The position numbers and the translations under genes were made by a program. DNA of 64,000 nucleotides, taken from NCBI RefSeq assembly GCF_019880555.1, contig NZ_JAINVU010000002.1:1-64000 (forward strand), in the 5' to 3' direction. This DNA comes from Hephaestia mangrovi. GTDB taxonomy: Bacteria > Pseudomonadota > Alphaproteobacteria > Sphingomonadales > Sphingomonadaceae. The notes under the pieces were generated by a model, which was given only the letters and a program-made list of their open reading frames with translations, made no database searches and was not told the origin of the DNA. Below, piece after piece: positions 42,576 through 51,146 of this stretch. Position 1 is the stretch's first letter; the number at the start of each line of letters is the position of its first letter.

Positions 42576-44265
42576 CGAGCATCCTCATCAGCGAGCCGAG
42601 ATCGAAATTGTTCACATGATAGCGCATTGCGGCGACAGCGCCGACGCTTTCCGGCACGTTCTCTTCGAGCTCGGAGAGCGTCGCCTCGACGCCTCGGATG
42701 TGGCCGACCTTCGCCAGGCGGCGTAGCTGCGTAAGCCATTTGTCGGCCGAGGCGGGGAGGGGAGGAGGAGGCGCGGCAACTGCGCGCCGCGGCGGATCGT
42801 TCGCCGTTTCCCAGTCGAGGCGCAACACGCGGCCGACCACGGCAAGCAGGGCTTCCAGGTCCACCGGCTTGGAAACGAACGCGTCATGGGGTGGCGCGTC
42901 TTCGTCATATCGATGGATTTCGGGCGCGTTGGCGGAGACCATGACGATGCGAATCGCATCGCCATAGGCTGCGCGGAGGCGGGTCGCGGTTTCCCATCCG
43001 CTGATGCCCGGCATCTGAATATCGAGCAGCACCAGATCGGGAAGGCAGCGTTCGGCGAGCGCCAGCCCCTCGGCGCCGTTGGATGCGGTAAAAACATCGA
43101 AGCCGATCGGCCGCAGCAAATTTTCGAGGACGATGGTCTGCGATTGCTGATCGTCGACCACCAATATCGTCTTGCGCGAGCCCGCGTAGCCGGTGATGCG
43201 GCTGCGCGTCGCGACATCGCCGGGCGGGGAGGCGGGCTCGGGCAGGAACAGGCGAAGCGTGAAGCAGCTGCCGATGCCCGGCGTGCTGGCCGCGGTGATC
43301 TCTCCACCCAGCACCCGCGCCAGCATCCGCGTGATCGCAAGCCCCAGACCGACGCCGGGCTGCAGCGCCGCCTCCGCCGAGCTGCCGCGCTCGAACGGCT
43401 CGAATATCCGCTCCAGATCCTCCGGCGCGATGCCGATCCCGGTATCGGTGATGGCCACTTCCGCTACCTGGCTGCGATAGGCGACCGAGAGCGTCACGCT
43501 GCCGGCGATGGTATATTTGATCGCGTTCGACAGCAGGTTGATGAGGATCTGGCGAAGCCGCTTCTCATCGGTCCGCACGAAGCGCGGCAAGCGGCCCGCG
43601 GGCTCGTACCGTAGCTCGATACCCTTCGCCTTCGCCTGCATCCGGAACATGTCGACCACGTCGTCGAGCAGGGCGGGAAGCTGGACGACATCGCTGCGCA
43701 GCTTGACCGTGCCGCTTTCGATCCGCGAGATTTCCAGCAGGCTCTCGACCAGGTTCGCGAGATGTTCGGCCGAGCGGCGGATGACGCCGCCCGCCTCGAC
43801 GGCGGAAATCGTGCCGTCGCGCTCGAGCAATTGGGCATAGCCGTAGATGGCGTTGAGCGGCGAGCGGATTTCGTGGTTCACTGCCACCAGGTATCGCGTC
43901 TTGGCGGCGTTGGCTGCTTCTGCGGCCTCCTGGGCGCGCTCCAATTCGGAGCGGCTTGCCAATTGTGCTGCGATCTCGGCCGTCAGTGCTTCCGTTCGAT
44001 CTTCCGCACGAAGCGCCGCGGTGCGGTGGCGGCGATTTGCCCTTGTGAACAGCAAGGCAACCGCCCCGCCGAGCAGCACTATCGCCGCCGCTGCGCCGAC
44101 CCGCATCGGCGCCACCGCGTCGCCGGGAACGGCCAGGTAGAGCGCCAGGGCGGCAATGACGACGAAGACGACGATCGCCGCTAAGACTGCCCGGTCGCCG
44201 GCGCGCGATGCGGCGCTGGTCGTCGGCTCGCCCTGGGGGCTTTTCCGGGCGATCAGATCGGGCAA
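42556..44265 (-). CDS. Hybrid sensor histidine kinase
   Basis: This protein of about 569 residues has two membrane segments (about 26-45 and 55-74), a coiled linker, a HisKA domain with H131 (VNHEIRSPLNAIYGYAQLL) and an HATPase domain (LLSNAIKY, DTGIGIAPEDLERIFEPFERG, GVGLGLAI). A receiver domain follows (LLDIQMPG) and a short helical tail. With almost no periplasmic loop the signal is probably membrane-linked. The TTG at 44265 with GGAGG five bases upstream is preferred; the in-frame ATG at 44433 would add a basic, disordered-looking leader. It is operonic with the response regulator and the TPR-sulfotransferase. Confidence 0.85.
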   Translation of the reverse strand: MPDLIARKSPQGEPTTSAASRAGDRAVLAAIVVFVVIAALALYLAVPGDAVAPMRVGAAAAIVLLGGAVALLFTRANRRHRTAALRAEDRTEALTAEIAAQLASRSELERAQEAAEAANAAKTRYLVAVNHEIRSPLNAIYGYAQLLERDGTISAVEAGGVIRRSAEHLANLVESLLEISRIESGTVKLRSDVVQLPALLDDVVDMFRMQAKAKGIELRYEPAGRLPRFVRTDEKRLRQILINLLSNAIKYTIAGSVTLSVAYRSQVAEVAITDTGIGIAPEDLERIFEPFERGSSAEAALQPGVGLGLAITRMLARVLGGEITAASTPGIGSCFTLRLFLPEPASPPGDVATRSRITGYAGSRKTILVVDDQQSQTIVLENLLRPIGFDVFTASNGAEGLALAERCLPDLVLLDIQMPGISGWETATRLRAAYGDAIRIVMVSANAPEIHRYDEDAPPHDAFVSKPVDLEALLAVVGRVLRLDWETANDPPRRAVAAPPPPLPASADKWLTQLRRLAKVGHIRGVEATLSELEENVPESVGAVAAMRYHVNNFDLGSLMRMLDDGQLN

Positions 44266-44453
44266 GGCGTCCTCCGATACGGCCCCGCTCTCTCCGGCAC
44301 GGCACGCCGCGCTGTCAATCGCCTTCGCCCGCGAGCGTGGCTCCCGGCAAAGGAGGCGCGACAGGCATCCAGGCAGGGGGCATTTGACGTATCGGTCGGC
44401 AGTTTCGCCGCGCCTAGCCTGATCTCGCAACAATATCGGGGGCGAAAAGCACG

Positions 44454-45398
44454 ATGAAGAAAATCCTGTTCAGCTATGTCACGCCGATGATTGCCGCGGT
44501 GATCGGCGGCTGCGGCGCGGCGACGGCAGCGTCGGGCGCCGTTGCGGGCGAACAGGAAATGTCCGTGCCCGGCTTCGCCGACTTCATCGCCGTCGATGGT
44601 GCGACCGTTTGGGTGACGAACCGGGGACGCGTCGAACATTGGTCCCGCAAGGGCAAGCTCGCCGCCGTCGCCATGGATCATCCGTGTGGCGCGATGGCGA
44701 TCGCATCGGGCTCGCTGTGGGTCGCCGATTGCCAGGACAAGACGCTGGAGCGGATCGACCTGGAGAGCGCGACCCGGTCCGCGACGATTGCCACCGGGAT
44801 CGGCAGCCGCGGCGAACTGAACGTCGTCGCCGGTGCCGGATCGATTTGGGTGCCGAGCGACCCCAAGGGCGGGATCGCGCGTGTCGACCCGGCGACCAAC
44901 AAGGTCATCGCCACGATCAAGGTCGCGCCTGACAGTCATTACCTCGCGTTCGGCCTCGGCGCGCTGTGGGCAGTGAGCGCCGACCGGCAATTGCTCCAGA
45001 AGATCGACCCCGCGACGAACAAGGTCGTCAAGCGGACCAAGCTGGGCAAGGAGCCGGGGTTTCTCGCCGCCGGCGAGGGCGCGGTGTGGGTGCAGGAACA
45101 AGGCGACGGCACGGTGGCCCGCATCGATCCGGCGACCGGCAAGGTCTCCGACCGGGTGAAGGTCTCCGAAACGCTCAAATATGGCGATATCGATGTGGGC
45201 GGCGGCAAGGTGTGGTTGCGCACCACGACCGGCCAGACCTTCGTCGAGATCGATCCCCGGTCGCTCGCCATTTTGGCGCGGGTCGGCAAGGACGTCGGTA
45301 GCGGCGGATTGCGCTATTCGCCGGACGGAGTGTGGACGACGGCGCACGACCAGCACACGCTGACCTGGTGGCCGGTACCGACCTCCGGCGAGGATTGA
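44454..45398 (+). CDS. Beta-propeller protein, probable lipoprotein
   Basis: This 314-residue exported protein has a signal peptide with the possible lipobox VIGGC (C20). It is followed by repeated YncE/NHL-like blades with the recurring phrase ARIDPATNKVIATIKV, QKIDPATNKVVKRTKL, ARIDPATGKVSDRVKV and VEIDPRSLAILARV, each preceded by an [A/S]xWV strand. Such propellers are binding or scaffold proteins; the ligand is unknown. It is transcribed divergently from the histidine kinase operon, so a link in signalling is possible but unproven. Confidence 0.75.
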   Translation: MKKILFSYVTPMIAAVIGGCGAATAASGAVAGEQEMSVPGFADFIAVDGATVWVTNRGRVEHWSRKGKLAAVAMDHPCGAMAIASGSLWVADCQDKTLERIDLESATRSATIATGIGSRGELNVVAGAGSIWVPSDPKGGIARVDPATNKVIATIKVAPDSHYLAFGLGALWAVSADRQLLQKIDPATNKVVKRTKLGKEPGFLAAGEGAVWVQEQGDGTVARIDPATGKVSDRVKVSETLKYGDIDVGGGKVWLRTTTGQTFVEIDPRSLAILARVGKDVGSGGLRYSPDGVWTTAHDQHTLTWWPVPTSGED

Positions 45399-45430
45399 TC
45401 GGTCGGCGGGCGCCGGCGGGCGATCGCCGA

Positions 45431-46324
45431 TCAACGGCGCGGCCTCGGCGCCAGCGGATATAGGATGAAATCGGCATGGCGATCGATGACGGGCGGTGAT
45501 GGCTCGCCGGCCGCTGCCCGTTGCAATTCGTCGATCGCCGCGGGCGGCAGCGCGAGGGGATGTTCGTGCGGGTGCGCGGCGGCCTTCATCGGGAAATCCT
45601 GGCCCGGCGTCGTCGTCATCTCGATATGCGCGCCGAGCACCGCGCGGATGCGGTGCGTGGCGGCAAAGGCCGCGAGGCGATCGGCACTGGCACGGAACGT
45701 ATCGAGTTGATCGGCCGGAAAGTAGAGGCGCCCTGGATACAGCATGTCGCCGGAAAACAGCAGCCGCGTGCGCGAATCATAGATCATGATGTGCGACGGT
45801 TCATGGCCTGGGGTCGGGATGATGTCGATCGTGCGGCCGCCGAGATCGTAATGGCCGATCTCGCGCGGCCAATCGGTGATATGGAAGAACGCGGCAACAT
45901 CGGCGGGCGCGAGGCCGATTACCTCGGTATCCGGCCGATCACGGAATTCGTCGTCGCCGGCGTGGTGATCGCCATGGGCATGGGTGTGTGCGACGATCAG
46001 ATGCAAGGGCCGGCCGTGATGGCGCACGCGCCAGTCGGCGATCATCCGGTCGATCGTGGGTCGTATCTTGAGCCCGCCCGCGCCGGTATCGAGCAGCAGC
46101 ACCTGCCGGTCGCCGAAGAGCAGATAGAGAAACGGCGCCTCGAAATTGGTTTCGACCGACTGTCGGACGACGATCGTGTCGGGGCCGATTCGCTGCACCT
46201 GGGTTGCCGGCTCATCCGGCTTCGTGCCGTTGATCCATGGCGCGAAACGCGGGCCGATATGCGATGGCGACGCAGCGCCGCCGAGCAGCAGGGCGGCAGC
46301 GAGCAGCGTGCCTGAATGACGCAT
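45431..46324 (-). CDS. Metallo-beta-lactamase-fold hydrolase, exported
   Basis: This 297-residue MBL-fold hydrolase has the metal motif HTHAHGDHHAGD, a later TPGHEPSHIMIYD histidine, the SGDMLYPG aspartate and GAHIEM. A hydrophobic leader (LLAAALLLGGAASPS) indicates export. This arrangement suits glyoxalase-II-like or lactonase-like hydrolases more than true beta-lactamases. The ATG at 46324 is tentative because its ribosome site is poor; upstream in-frame ATGs near 46368 would lengthen the leader. It is divergent from the guanidine operon and shares its promoter region, including the dyad at 46386, so it may be coregulated. Confidence 0.8.
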   Translation of the reverse strand: MRHSGTLLAAALLLGGAASPSHIGPRFAPWINGTKPDEPATQVQRIGPDTIVVRQSVETNFEAPFLYLLFGDRQVLLLDTGAGGLKIRPTIDRMIADWRVRHHGRPLHLIVAHTHAHGDHHAGDDEFRDRPDTEVIGLAPADVAAFFHITDWPREIGHYDLGGRTIDIIPTPGHEPSHIMIYDSRTRLLFSGDMLYPGRLYFPADQLDTFRASADRLAAFAATHRIRAVLGAHIEMTTTPGQDFPMKAAAHPHEHPLALPPAAIDELQRAAAGEPSPPVIDRHADFILYPLAPRPRR

Positions 46325-46385
46325 TGCAGCAATGCGATTCACGACACGAAACGGCGTGACAAGCATCATGAAACTGATGTAGACG

Positions 46386-46413
46386 GTATTACTCACTTGC
46401 GCAAACGTAATAT
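46386..46413. promoter_or_regulatory. 28-bp dyad, candidate operator of the NikR-like regulator (site 1)
   Basis: GTATTA-N16-TAATAT, more fully GTATTAC-N14-GTAATA. It lies 44 bases before the transporter gene that leads the guanidine operon. The 6-16-6 geometry equals that of E. coli NikR operators (GTATGA-N16-TCATAC). An identical layout recurs at 49166-49193. Confidence 0.7.
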
Positions 46414-46457
46414 TCGTGCTGCATTGCAACAGTCGTTGGCCGATCAAGGGGGTGACA

Positions 46458-47543
46458 ATGGGTAGCTGGGTGTCGAAAGCGCGTTTCGCGATCGCGGCCG
46501 CCGCGATGTTGATCGTGGCTTCATGCAGCAGCGGGTCTCAGCAAGCGGCCGCCAAGCGCACGAACTTCAACATCGGCTGGTCGATCTATGCCGGATGGAT
46601 GCCCTGGCCCTATGCCCAGAAGGCTGGGATCGTGAAGAAGTGGGCCGACAAATACCACCTCAAGATCAACTTCGTGCAGGTCAACGACTATGTCGAATCG
46701 GTGAACCAATACACCGCCGGCAAGCTCGACGGCGTCACCGTCACCAACATGGACGCGCTGACCATCCCCGCCGCCGGCGGCAAGGACACCAGCGCGATCA
46801 TCCTGGGCGATTATTCGAACGGCAATGACGGCATCGTGCTGAAGGACGCGAACGGCCTTGCCGACATCAAGGGCCGCACGGTCTACATGGTCGAGCTTTC
46901 GGTGTCGCATTATCTGCTGGCGCGCGCGCTCTCGACGGTCGGGCTGCAGCTTTCGGACGTCAAGACGATGAATACCTCCGACGCCGATATCGTCAGCGCG
47001 TTCTCGAACCCGGCCGCGACGGCCGCGGTCACGTGGAACCCGCAGCTTACCGAGCTCACCAAGATGCCAGGCGCCAAGCTGGTGTTCGATTCGCACCAGA
47101 TCCCCGGCGAGATTCTCGACTTGCTGTGCGTCGACACCGCTACGCTCAAGGCCAACCCCGATCTCGGCAAGGCGCTCGCCGGCATCTGGTACGATACGAT
47201 CACGCTGATGCAGCGGCAGGACGCCGAGGGCGCGGCGGCCCGCGCGGCGATGGCCAAGATGGCGGGCACGACGCCCGAGGCGTTCGATGCGCAGTTGCGC
47301 ACCACCTATCTCTACACCAAGCCGCAAGAAGCGGTCGCCGCGATGAAGGCGCCGGCGCTGGTCGATACGATGACCAAGGTGCGCGACTTCAGCTATTCGA
47401 AGGGCCTGTTCGGGCCGGGCGCGGCCTCCGCCGATGCGATCGGCATCGCCTTCCCTGGCGGCAAGACGCTCGGCAGCAGCGCCAATGTGAAGCTGCGGTT
47501 CGATCCGACCTTCATGGAGCAAGCGGCGGTGGGCAAGCTCTGA
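46458..47543 (+). CDS. ABC transporter substrate-binding lipoprotein, urea-carboxylase-region type
   Basis: This 361-residue protein has a lipoprotein signal (AMLIVASCSSG, lipobox VASC). It is followed by an NMT1/SsuA-like periplasmic binding domain: NFNIGWSIYAGWMPWPYAQKAGIVKKW, DGVTVTNMDALTIPAAGGKDTSAIILGDYS, and HQIPGEILDLLCVDTATLKANPDLGKAL. This is the binding-protein group consistently found next to urea/guanidine carboxylase genes, so it should capture guanidine (or urea). The ATG at 46458 follows AAGGGGGTG. It heads a run with permease and ATPase and is preceded by the first regulator dyad. Confidence 0.85.
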   Translation: MGSWVSKARFAIAAAAMLIVASCSSGSQQAAAKRTNFNIGWSIYAGWMPWPYAQKAGIVKKWADKYHLKINFVQVNDYVESVNQYTAGKLDGVTVTNMDALTIPAAGGKDTSAIILGDYSNGNDGIVLKDANGLADIKGRTVYMVELSVSHYLLARALSTVGLQLSDVKTMNTSDADIVSAFSNPAATAAVTWNPQLTELTKMPGAKLVFDSHQIPGEILDLLCVDTATLKANPDLGKALAGIWYDTITLMQRQDAEGAAARAAMAKMAGTTPEAFDAQLRTTYLYTKPQEAVAAMKAPALVDTMTKVRDFSYSKGLFGPGAASADAIGIAFPGGKTLGSSANVKLRFDPTFMEQAAVGKL

Positions 47544-47598
47544 GCGTGCGCATCAGCGAACCTTTCGTCCGTAACGTCATGACGGCGAGGTCTTGCCT

Positions 47599-48414
47599 AT
47601 GCGTTGGGTGAATATCAGGCCCGGCCGCCGCCAATCGACGGTGCTCGGTGCCGTGCCGCTGCTGCTGATCGTTCTCGTCTATGTGATCGCGTCGGCCAGC
47701 CGGCACGCGGCCAATCCGTCGGACAAGGTGTTGCCGACCCCCGGCGCCATGGCGACGGCGATGCACGGCCTGTTGACCAGCGCCGATCCGCTGAGCGGCA
47801 AGCTGATTTTCTGGGCGGATACGATGGCGAGCCTCGAACGGCTGGGGCTGGCGCTCGGCATTTGCACGCTGTCGGCGTTGCTGGTCGGAATGGTGCTCGG
47901 GGTGCTGCCGGCGGCGCGCGCGACCTTGGGCGGACTGGTCACGACGATCGCGGTGATCCCGCCGATTGCGCTGCTGCCGATCCTGTTCATCGCCTTCGGC
48001 CTGGGCGAAACCGCCAAGGTGGCGCTGATCGTGATCGGCATCACGCCATTCATGATCCGCGATCTCGCCGATCATGTCGCGACGATCCCGCGCGAGCAGC
48101 TCATCAAGGCGCAGACATTGGGCGCGAGTAGCTGGCAGCTCGCGCTGCGTGTCGCGCTGCCACAGGCGCTGCCGCGGCTGATTGCCGGGTTGCGCCTCTC
48201 GCTCGGCCCGGCCTGGGTGTATCTCATCTCGGCCGAGGCGATCGCCTCCGATGTCGGGCTCGGCTACCGCATCTTCCTGGTGCGGCGCTATCTCTCGATG
48301 GACATCATCATTCCCTATGTCGCGTGGATTTCGTTGCTCGCGATCGCAATGGATTTCGCGCTGATGCAATTGAGCCGGCGGGCCTTCGCCTGGGCGCATG
48401 CGGGGGCGCGATGA
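47599..48414 (+). CDS. ABC transporter permease, guanidine/urea uptake
   Basis: This 271-residue inner-membrane permease of the SsuC/TauC (BPD_transp_1) type has about six hydrophobic segments and the cytoplasmic loop EQLIKAQTLGASSWQLALRVALPQALPRLIAGLRLSLGPAW containing the EAA-type ATPase-docking motif. The ATG at 47599 is chosen over the TTG at 47593. It overlaps the ATPase gene as ATGA and together with its neighbours forms a complete importer. Confidence 0.85.
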   Translation: MRWVNIRPGRRQSTVLGAVPLLLIVLVYVIASASRHAANPSDKVLPTPGAMATAMHGLLTSADPLSGKLIFWADTMASLERLGLALGICTLSALLVGMVLGVLPAARATLGGLVTTIAVIPPIALLPILFIAFGLGETAKVALIVIGITPFMIRDLADHVATIPREQLIKAQTLGASSWQLALRVALPQALPRLIAGLRLSLGPAWVYLISAEAIASDVGLGYRIFLVRRYLSMDIIIPYVAWISLLAIAMDFALMQLSRRAFAWAHAGAR

Positions 48415-49160
48415 GCGAACCGCTGCTCTCGTTCGAGAATGTCTGGCTCGAATATGGCGACAAGGTCGTCCTCGAGCATGTCGACCTGGCGATCGCGGCG
48501 GGGAGCTTCGTCTCGATCGTCGGCCCCTCGGGCGCGGGCAAGAGCAGTTTCCTGCGCCTGGTGCTGGGCCAGGAAGCGCCGACCCGCGGCCGCATTCTGC
48601 TCGACGGCGCGGCGCTGGCGGCCGAATGCGGCCCCGATCGCGGAATCGTCTTCCAACGCTATTCGGTTTTCCCGCACCTGAGCGCGCTTGGCAACGTGAT
48701 GCTAAATCGCGAATTCGCCGCGGCACCGTTCACCGCGCGGCTGTTCGGCCGGGCGCGGCGCGAGGCGGAGGCAGAGGCGGAGGCGATGCTGACCGAAGTC
48801 GGCCTCGGCGATGCGCTGCACCTTTATCCGGCGCAGCTTTCGGGCGGGATGCAGCAACGCCTTGCGATCGCGCAGGCGCTGATGGCGCGACCGCGCGTGC
48901 TGTTGCTCGACGAGCCGTTCGGCGCGCTCGATCCCGGTATCCGGCAAGACATGCACCGGCTCATCCTGAGCTTGTGGAGCGAGCACGAACTGACCGTGCT
49001 GATGGTGACGCACGACATCGGTGAGGCGTTCAAGCTGGGCACGCGCATCCTCTCATTCGACAAGCGCCGCATCGATCCGCACGCGCCGCACCGTTTCGGC
49101 GCGACCGCCGTCTACGACCTCGCACTTCGGGCCAAACCGCAGGAAAAAATTGCCGAATAA
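48411..49160 (+). CDS. ABC transporter ATP-binding protein, guanidine/urea uptake
   Basis: This 249-residue nucleotide-binding subunit has Walker A GPSGAGKS (38-45), the Q-loop in VFQRYSVFP, signature LSGGMQQR, Walker B VLLLDEPFGALD and the H-loop VTHDIGEAF. It resembles the SsuB/TauB group. It ends six bases before the second regulator dyad, so the operon is split at this point by an internal promoter for the regulator and the enzyme genes. Confidence 0.88.
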   Translation: MSEPLLSFENVWLEYGDKVVLEHVDLAIAAGSFVSIVGPSGAGKSSFLRLVLGQEAPTRGRILLDGAALAAECGPDRGIVFQRYSVFPHLSALGNVMLNREFAAAPFTARLFGRARREAEAEAEAMLTEVGLGDALHLYPAQLSGGMQQRLAIAQALMARPRVLLLDEPFGALDPGIRQDMHRLILSLWSEHELTVLMVTHDIGEAFKLGTRILSFDKRRIDPHAPHRFGATAVYDLALRAKPQEKIAE

Positions 49161-49165
49161 AGCTA

Positions 49166-49193
49166 GTATTACGATTGACAGAATCGGTAATAA
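49166..49193. promoter_or_regulatory. 28-bp dyad, candidate operator of the NikR-like regulator (site 2)
   Basis: GTATTA-N16-TAATAA (GTATTAC-N14-GTAATA) ends 17 bases before the regulator's own start, implying autoregulation. The spacer contains an additional inner dyad CGATT-GACAG-AATCG. Confidence 0.7.
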
Positions 49194-49210
49194 CAATGAG
49201 AGTTGCCGTC

Positions 49211-49693
49211 ATGAAGGAAACACCGCCCGCCAGCCTGGCGCGGCTCAGCATGAGCCTGCCGGCCGAACTGTCCCGTCAGCTTGATGCCATGGTCGAGGAG
49301 CGCGGCCTGCCGTCGCGATCGCAATTGATTGCCGAGTTGATCCGCGATGAGCTCGCCGCACATGGCGCCGACGAGCATCCCGAAGACATGCTCGCGGGCA
49401 CGATCACGCTGGTCTATCGCGGCGACATGGGGCGGGTCCGCCACCAACTGGCGCAGACCCAGGCCGAATATCTGAAAGAAGTGATCTCCTCGCAGCACGT
49501 CTTCCTCGAGGATGACCAGTCGCTCGAGGTGCTGCTGGTGCAGGGGCCGCCGGCGCGCTTGCGCAGCCTGTGCGATGCGATGCGCAAGGTTCGCGGCGTG
49601 CAGCAGCTTCGCTTGTTCACCACCACCGCGCTGCTGCCGCCGCTCCATGAACAGGAGCTTGGCGCGGCCGCGTTACGGAGCGAAACGGCATGA
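49211..49693 (+). CDS. NikR-fold ribbon-helix-helix regulator lacking nickel ligands
   Basis: This 160-residue regulator is built like NikR. It has an N-terminal ribbon-helix-helix (ARLSMSLPAELSRQLDAMVEERGLPSRSQLIAELIRDEL, 10-48) and a C-terminal ACT-like ferredoxin-fold domain (GTITLVYRGDM... to LRLFTT, 63-138). Aligned with E. coli NikR, only one of four high-affinity nickel ligands remains: H96 for H87. H76 becomes A85, H89 becomes F98 and C95 becomes S104. It is therefore unlikely to sense nickel in the standard way. It lies between the transporter and enzyme genes of a guanidine operon with a NikR-style dyad before it. The ATG at 49211 (GAGAG eight bases before) is chosen; the TTG at 49175 lies inside the dyad. 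Confidence 0.85.
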   Translation: MKETPPASLARLSMSLPAELSRQLDAMVEERGLPSRSQLIAELIRDELAAHGADEHPEDMLAGTITLVYRGDMGRVRHQLAQTQAEYLKEVISSQHVFLEDDQSLEVLLVQGPPARLRSLCDAMRKVRGVQQLRLFTTTALLPPLHEQELGAAALRSETA

Positions 49694-50511
49694 GCGCGGC
49701 GCTGGCCAATCCCAACGCCGCGCGGGATCATGCGCGGGCGATGGCGGGAACCGTCGTCGAGGCGATGCCGGTGTTGCCGCCGCGTGCCGACGACCTGCCG
49801 CAAGCCGTCGCGCCGGACGACCTGGTGTGGGAAGAGACAATCGCCGCCGGGGGCTATGCGTCCCGCGCGATCGCCCGTGGCACGCGGGTGCGCCTGATCG
49901 ACCTGCAGGGCGACGCCTGCGCTTCGCTGTTGCTGTTCAATGCCAACATGCCGACCGAGCGCCTCAACGTCGCCGACACGCTGAAGGTGCAGTGGAACGC
50001 CTATCCGGGGCAGGGGAGCCTGTTGCTTTCCGACATGGGGCGGGTTCTCGCCAGCATCGAGCAGGACGAGGCGGGCACGCATGATGCCTTTTGCGGCGCC
50101 TCCACCGCGGCGTCCAACAGGAAACGCTACGGCGATGGCCGCAATTCGGGCGATTTCCCCAACGCGCGTGATCGCCTGCTGCTCGGCACCGCCAAGCACG
50201 GGCTCGGCCGCCGCGACGTTCATCCCTGCCTCAACCTGTTCAAGGGCGTGCGCATCGGCGCCGACGGCGCGATCGAGCCGCAGCTCGGCCCGTTCCCGCC
50301 CGGCCGCTCGCTGGTGTTGCGCGCGGAGATGGCGCTGATCGTGGTGATCGCCAATTGTCCGCATGTGCTTGACACCCGGTCGTGGAGCGTGACGCCGTTG
50401 CGAGCCACCGCATGGCGCGGGCCGATAACCGCCGAAACCGACCCGATCCGCAACGCGACGCCCGAGGGGCAGCGCGCCTTCCTCAACACCGAGGATCTCT
50501 ACCGCCGATGA
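49690..50511 (+). CDS. Carboxyguanidine deiminase subunit (urea-amidolyase-associated protein 1, DUF1989)
   Basis: This 273-residue DUF1989 protein has family marks RLIDLQGDACASLLLFNANMPTERLNVADT, the cysteine-bearing AFCGASTAASNRKRYGDG, HPCLNLFKGVRI and VVIANCPHVLD, which are expected metal ligands. The family, long labelled urea-amidolyase-associated, is now known as one half of the two-subunit carboxyguanidine deiminase CgdAB. That enzyme converts carboxyguanidine to allophanate and ammonia. It overlaps the regulator gene and its partner as ATGA, so the subunits are translationally coupled. The first 30 residues are variable-looking. Confidence 0.85.
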   Translation: MSAALANPNAARDHARAMAGTVVEAMPVLPPRADDLPQAVAPDDLVWEETIAAGGYASRAIARGTRVRLIDLQGDACASLLLFNANMPTERLNVADTLKVQWNAYPGQGSLLLSDMGRVLASIEQDEAGTHDAFCGASTAASNRKRYGDGRNSGDFPNARDRLLLGTAKHGLGRRDVHPCLNLFKGVRIGADGAIEPQLGPFPPGRSLVLRAEMALIVVIANCPHVLDTRSWSVTPLRATAWRGPITAETDPIRNATPEGQRAFLNTEDLYRR

Positions 50512-51146
50512 CAACCGAAGATTCCTATCTCGCCGGGCTTTCCGGTGCCGTTGTCCATGATGAAGTGGTGCCAGCACGCGCGCCATGGATGCACCGCGTG
50601 AATGCCGGCGAAACGCTGCGCATCGTCGATCTCGGCGGCAATCAGTCGGTCGATTTCCTGCTCTACGCCGCCGATGACGACGCCGAACGCTACAGCGCGC
50701 AGGACACGATTGCCGCGCAAGCCAACATCTTCCTGCGCACCGGCAGCGTCCTGCTCTCGAACGAGGGGCGCCCGATGATGACGATCACCGATACCGCGGT
50801 CGATTATCACGATACGATCGGCGGCGCCTGTTCGTGCGAATCGAACACGCTGCGCTACGGCCATCACACCAAGTCGCACCATGCCTGTGTCGATAATTTC
50901 CTCGAGGCCAATCTGCGCGCCGGGCGCGGCAAGCGGGACATCGTCTCGAACATCAATTTCTTCATGAACGTGCCGGTGGAAGCCGATGGCGCTCTTGGCA
51001 TCGTCGACGGCATTTCGGCGCCGGGCCTGACGGTCGACCTGCGCGCCGAGATGGACGTGACGGTCGTGGTGTCAAACTGCCCGCAGATGAACAACCCCTG
51101 CAATGGCTTCGATCCGACGCCGGTGCGGATGATCGTCGCGGCATGA
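50508..51146 (+). CDS. Carboxyguanidine deiminase subunit (urea-amidolyase-associated protein 2, DUF1989)
   Basis: This 212-residue DUF1989 protein is paralogous to the gene before it. Visible family marks are LRIVDLGGNQSVDFLLYAADD, GGACSCESNTLRYG, HHACVDNFLEA, SNINFFMNVPV and VVSNCPQMNNPCNGFDPTPVRMIV; the clustered cysteines and histidines should bind a metal. It is the second half of the CgdAB deiminase. Both ends overlap neighbours as ATGA, giving tight stoichiometry with the carboxylase. Confidence 0.87.
   Translation: MTTEDSYLAGLSGAVVHDEVVPARAPWMHRVNAGETLRIVDLGGNQSVDFLLYAADDDAERYSAQDTIAAQANIFLRTGSVLLSNEGRPMMTITDTAVDYHDTIGGACSCESNTLRYGHHTKSHHACVDNFLEANLRAGRGKRDIVSNINFFMNVPVEADGALGIVDGISAPGLTVDLRAEMDVTVVVSNCPQMNNPCNGFDPTPVRMIVAA

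Noticed and set aside
46325..46457. Guanidine-I riboswitch before the guanidine operon
   Set aside because: I looked for the conserved ykkC core and found none. The gap is filled by the regulator dyad and a promoter.
49211..49693. True nickel-responsive NikR
   Set aside because: Three of four high-affinity nickel ligands are replaced, and no nickel transporter, hydrogenase or urease genes are nearby.
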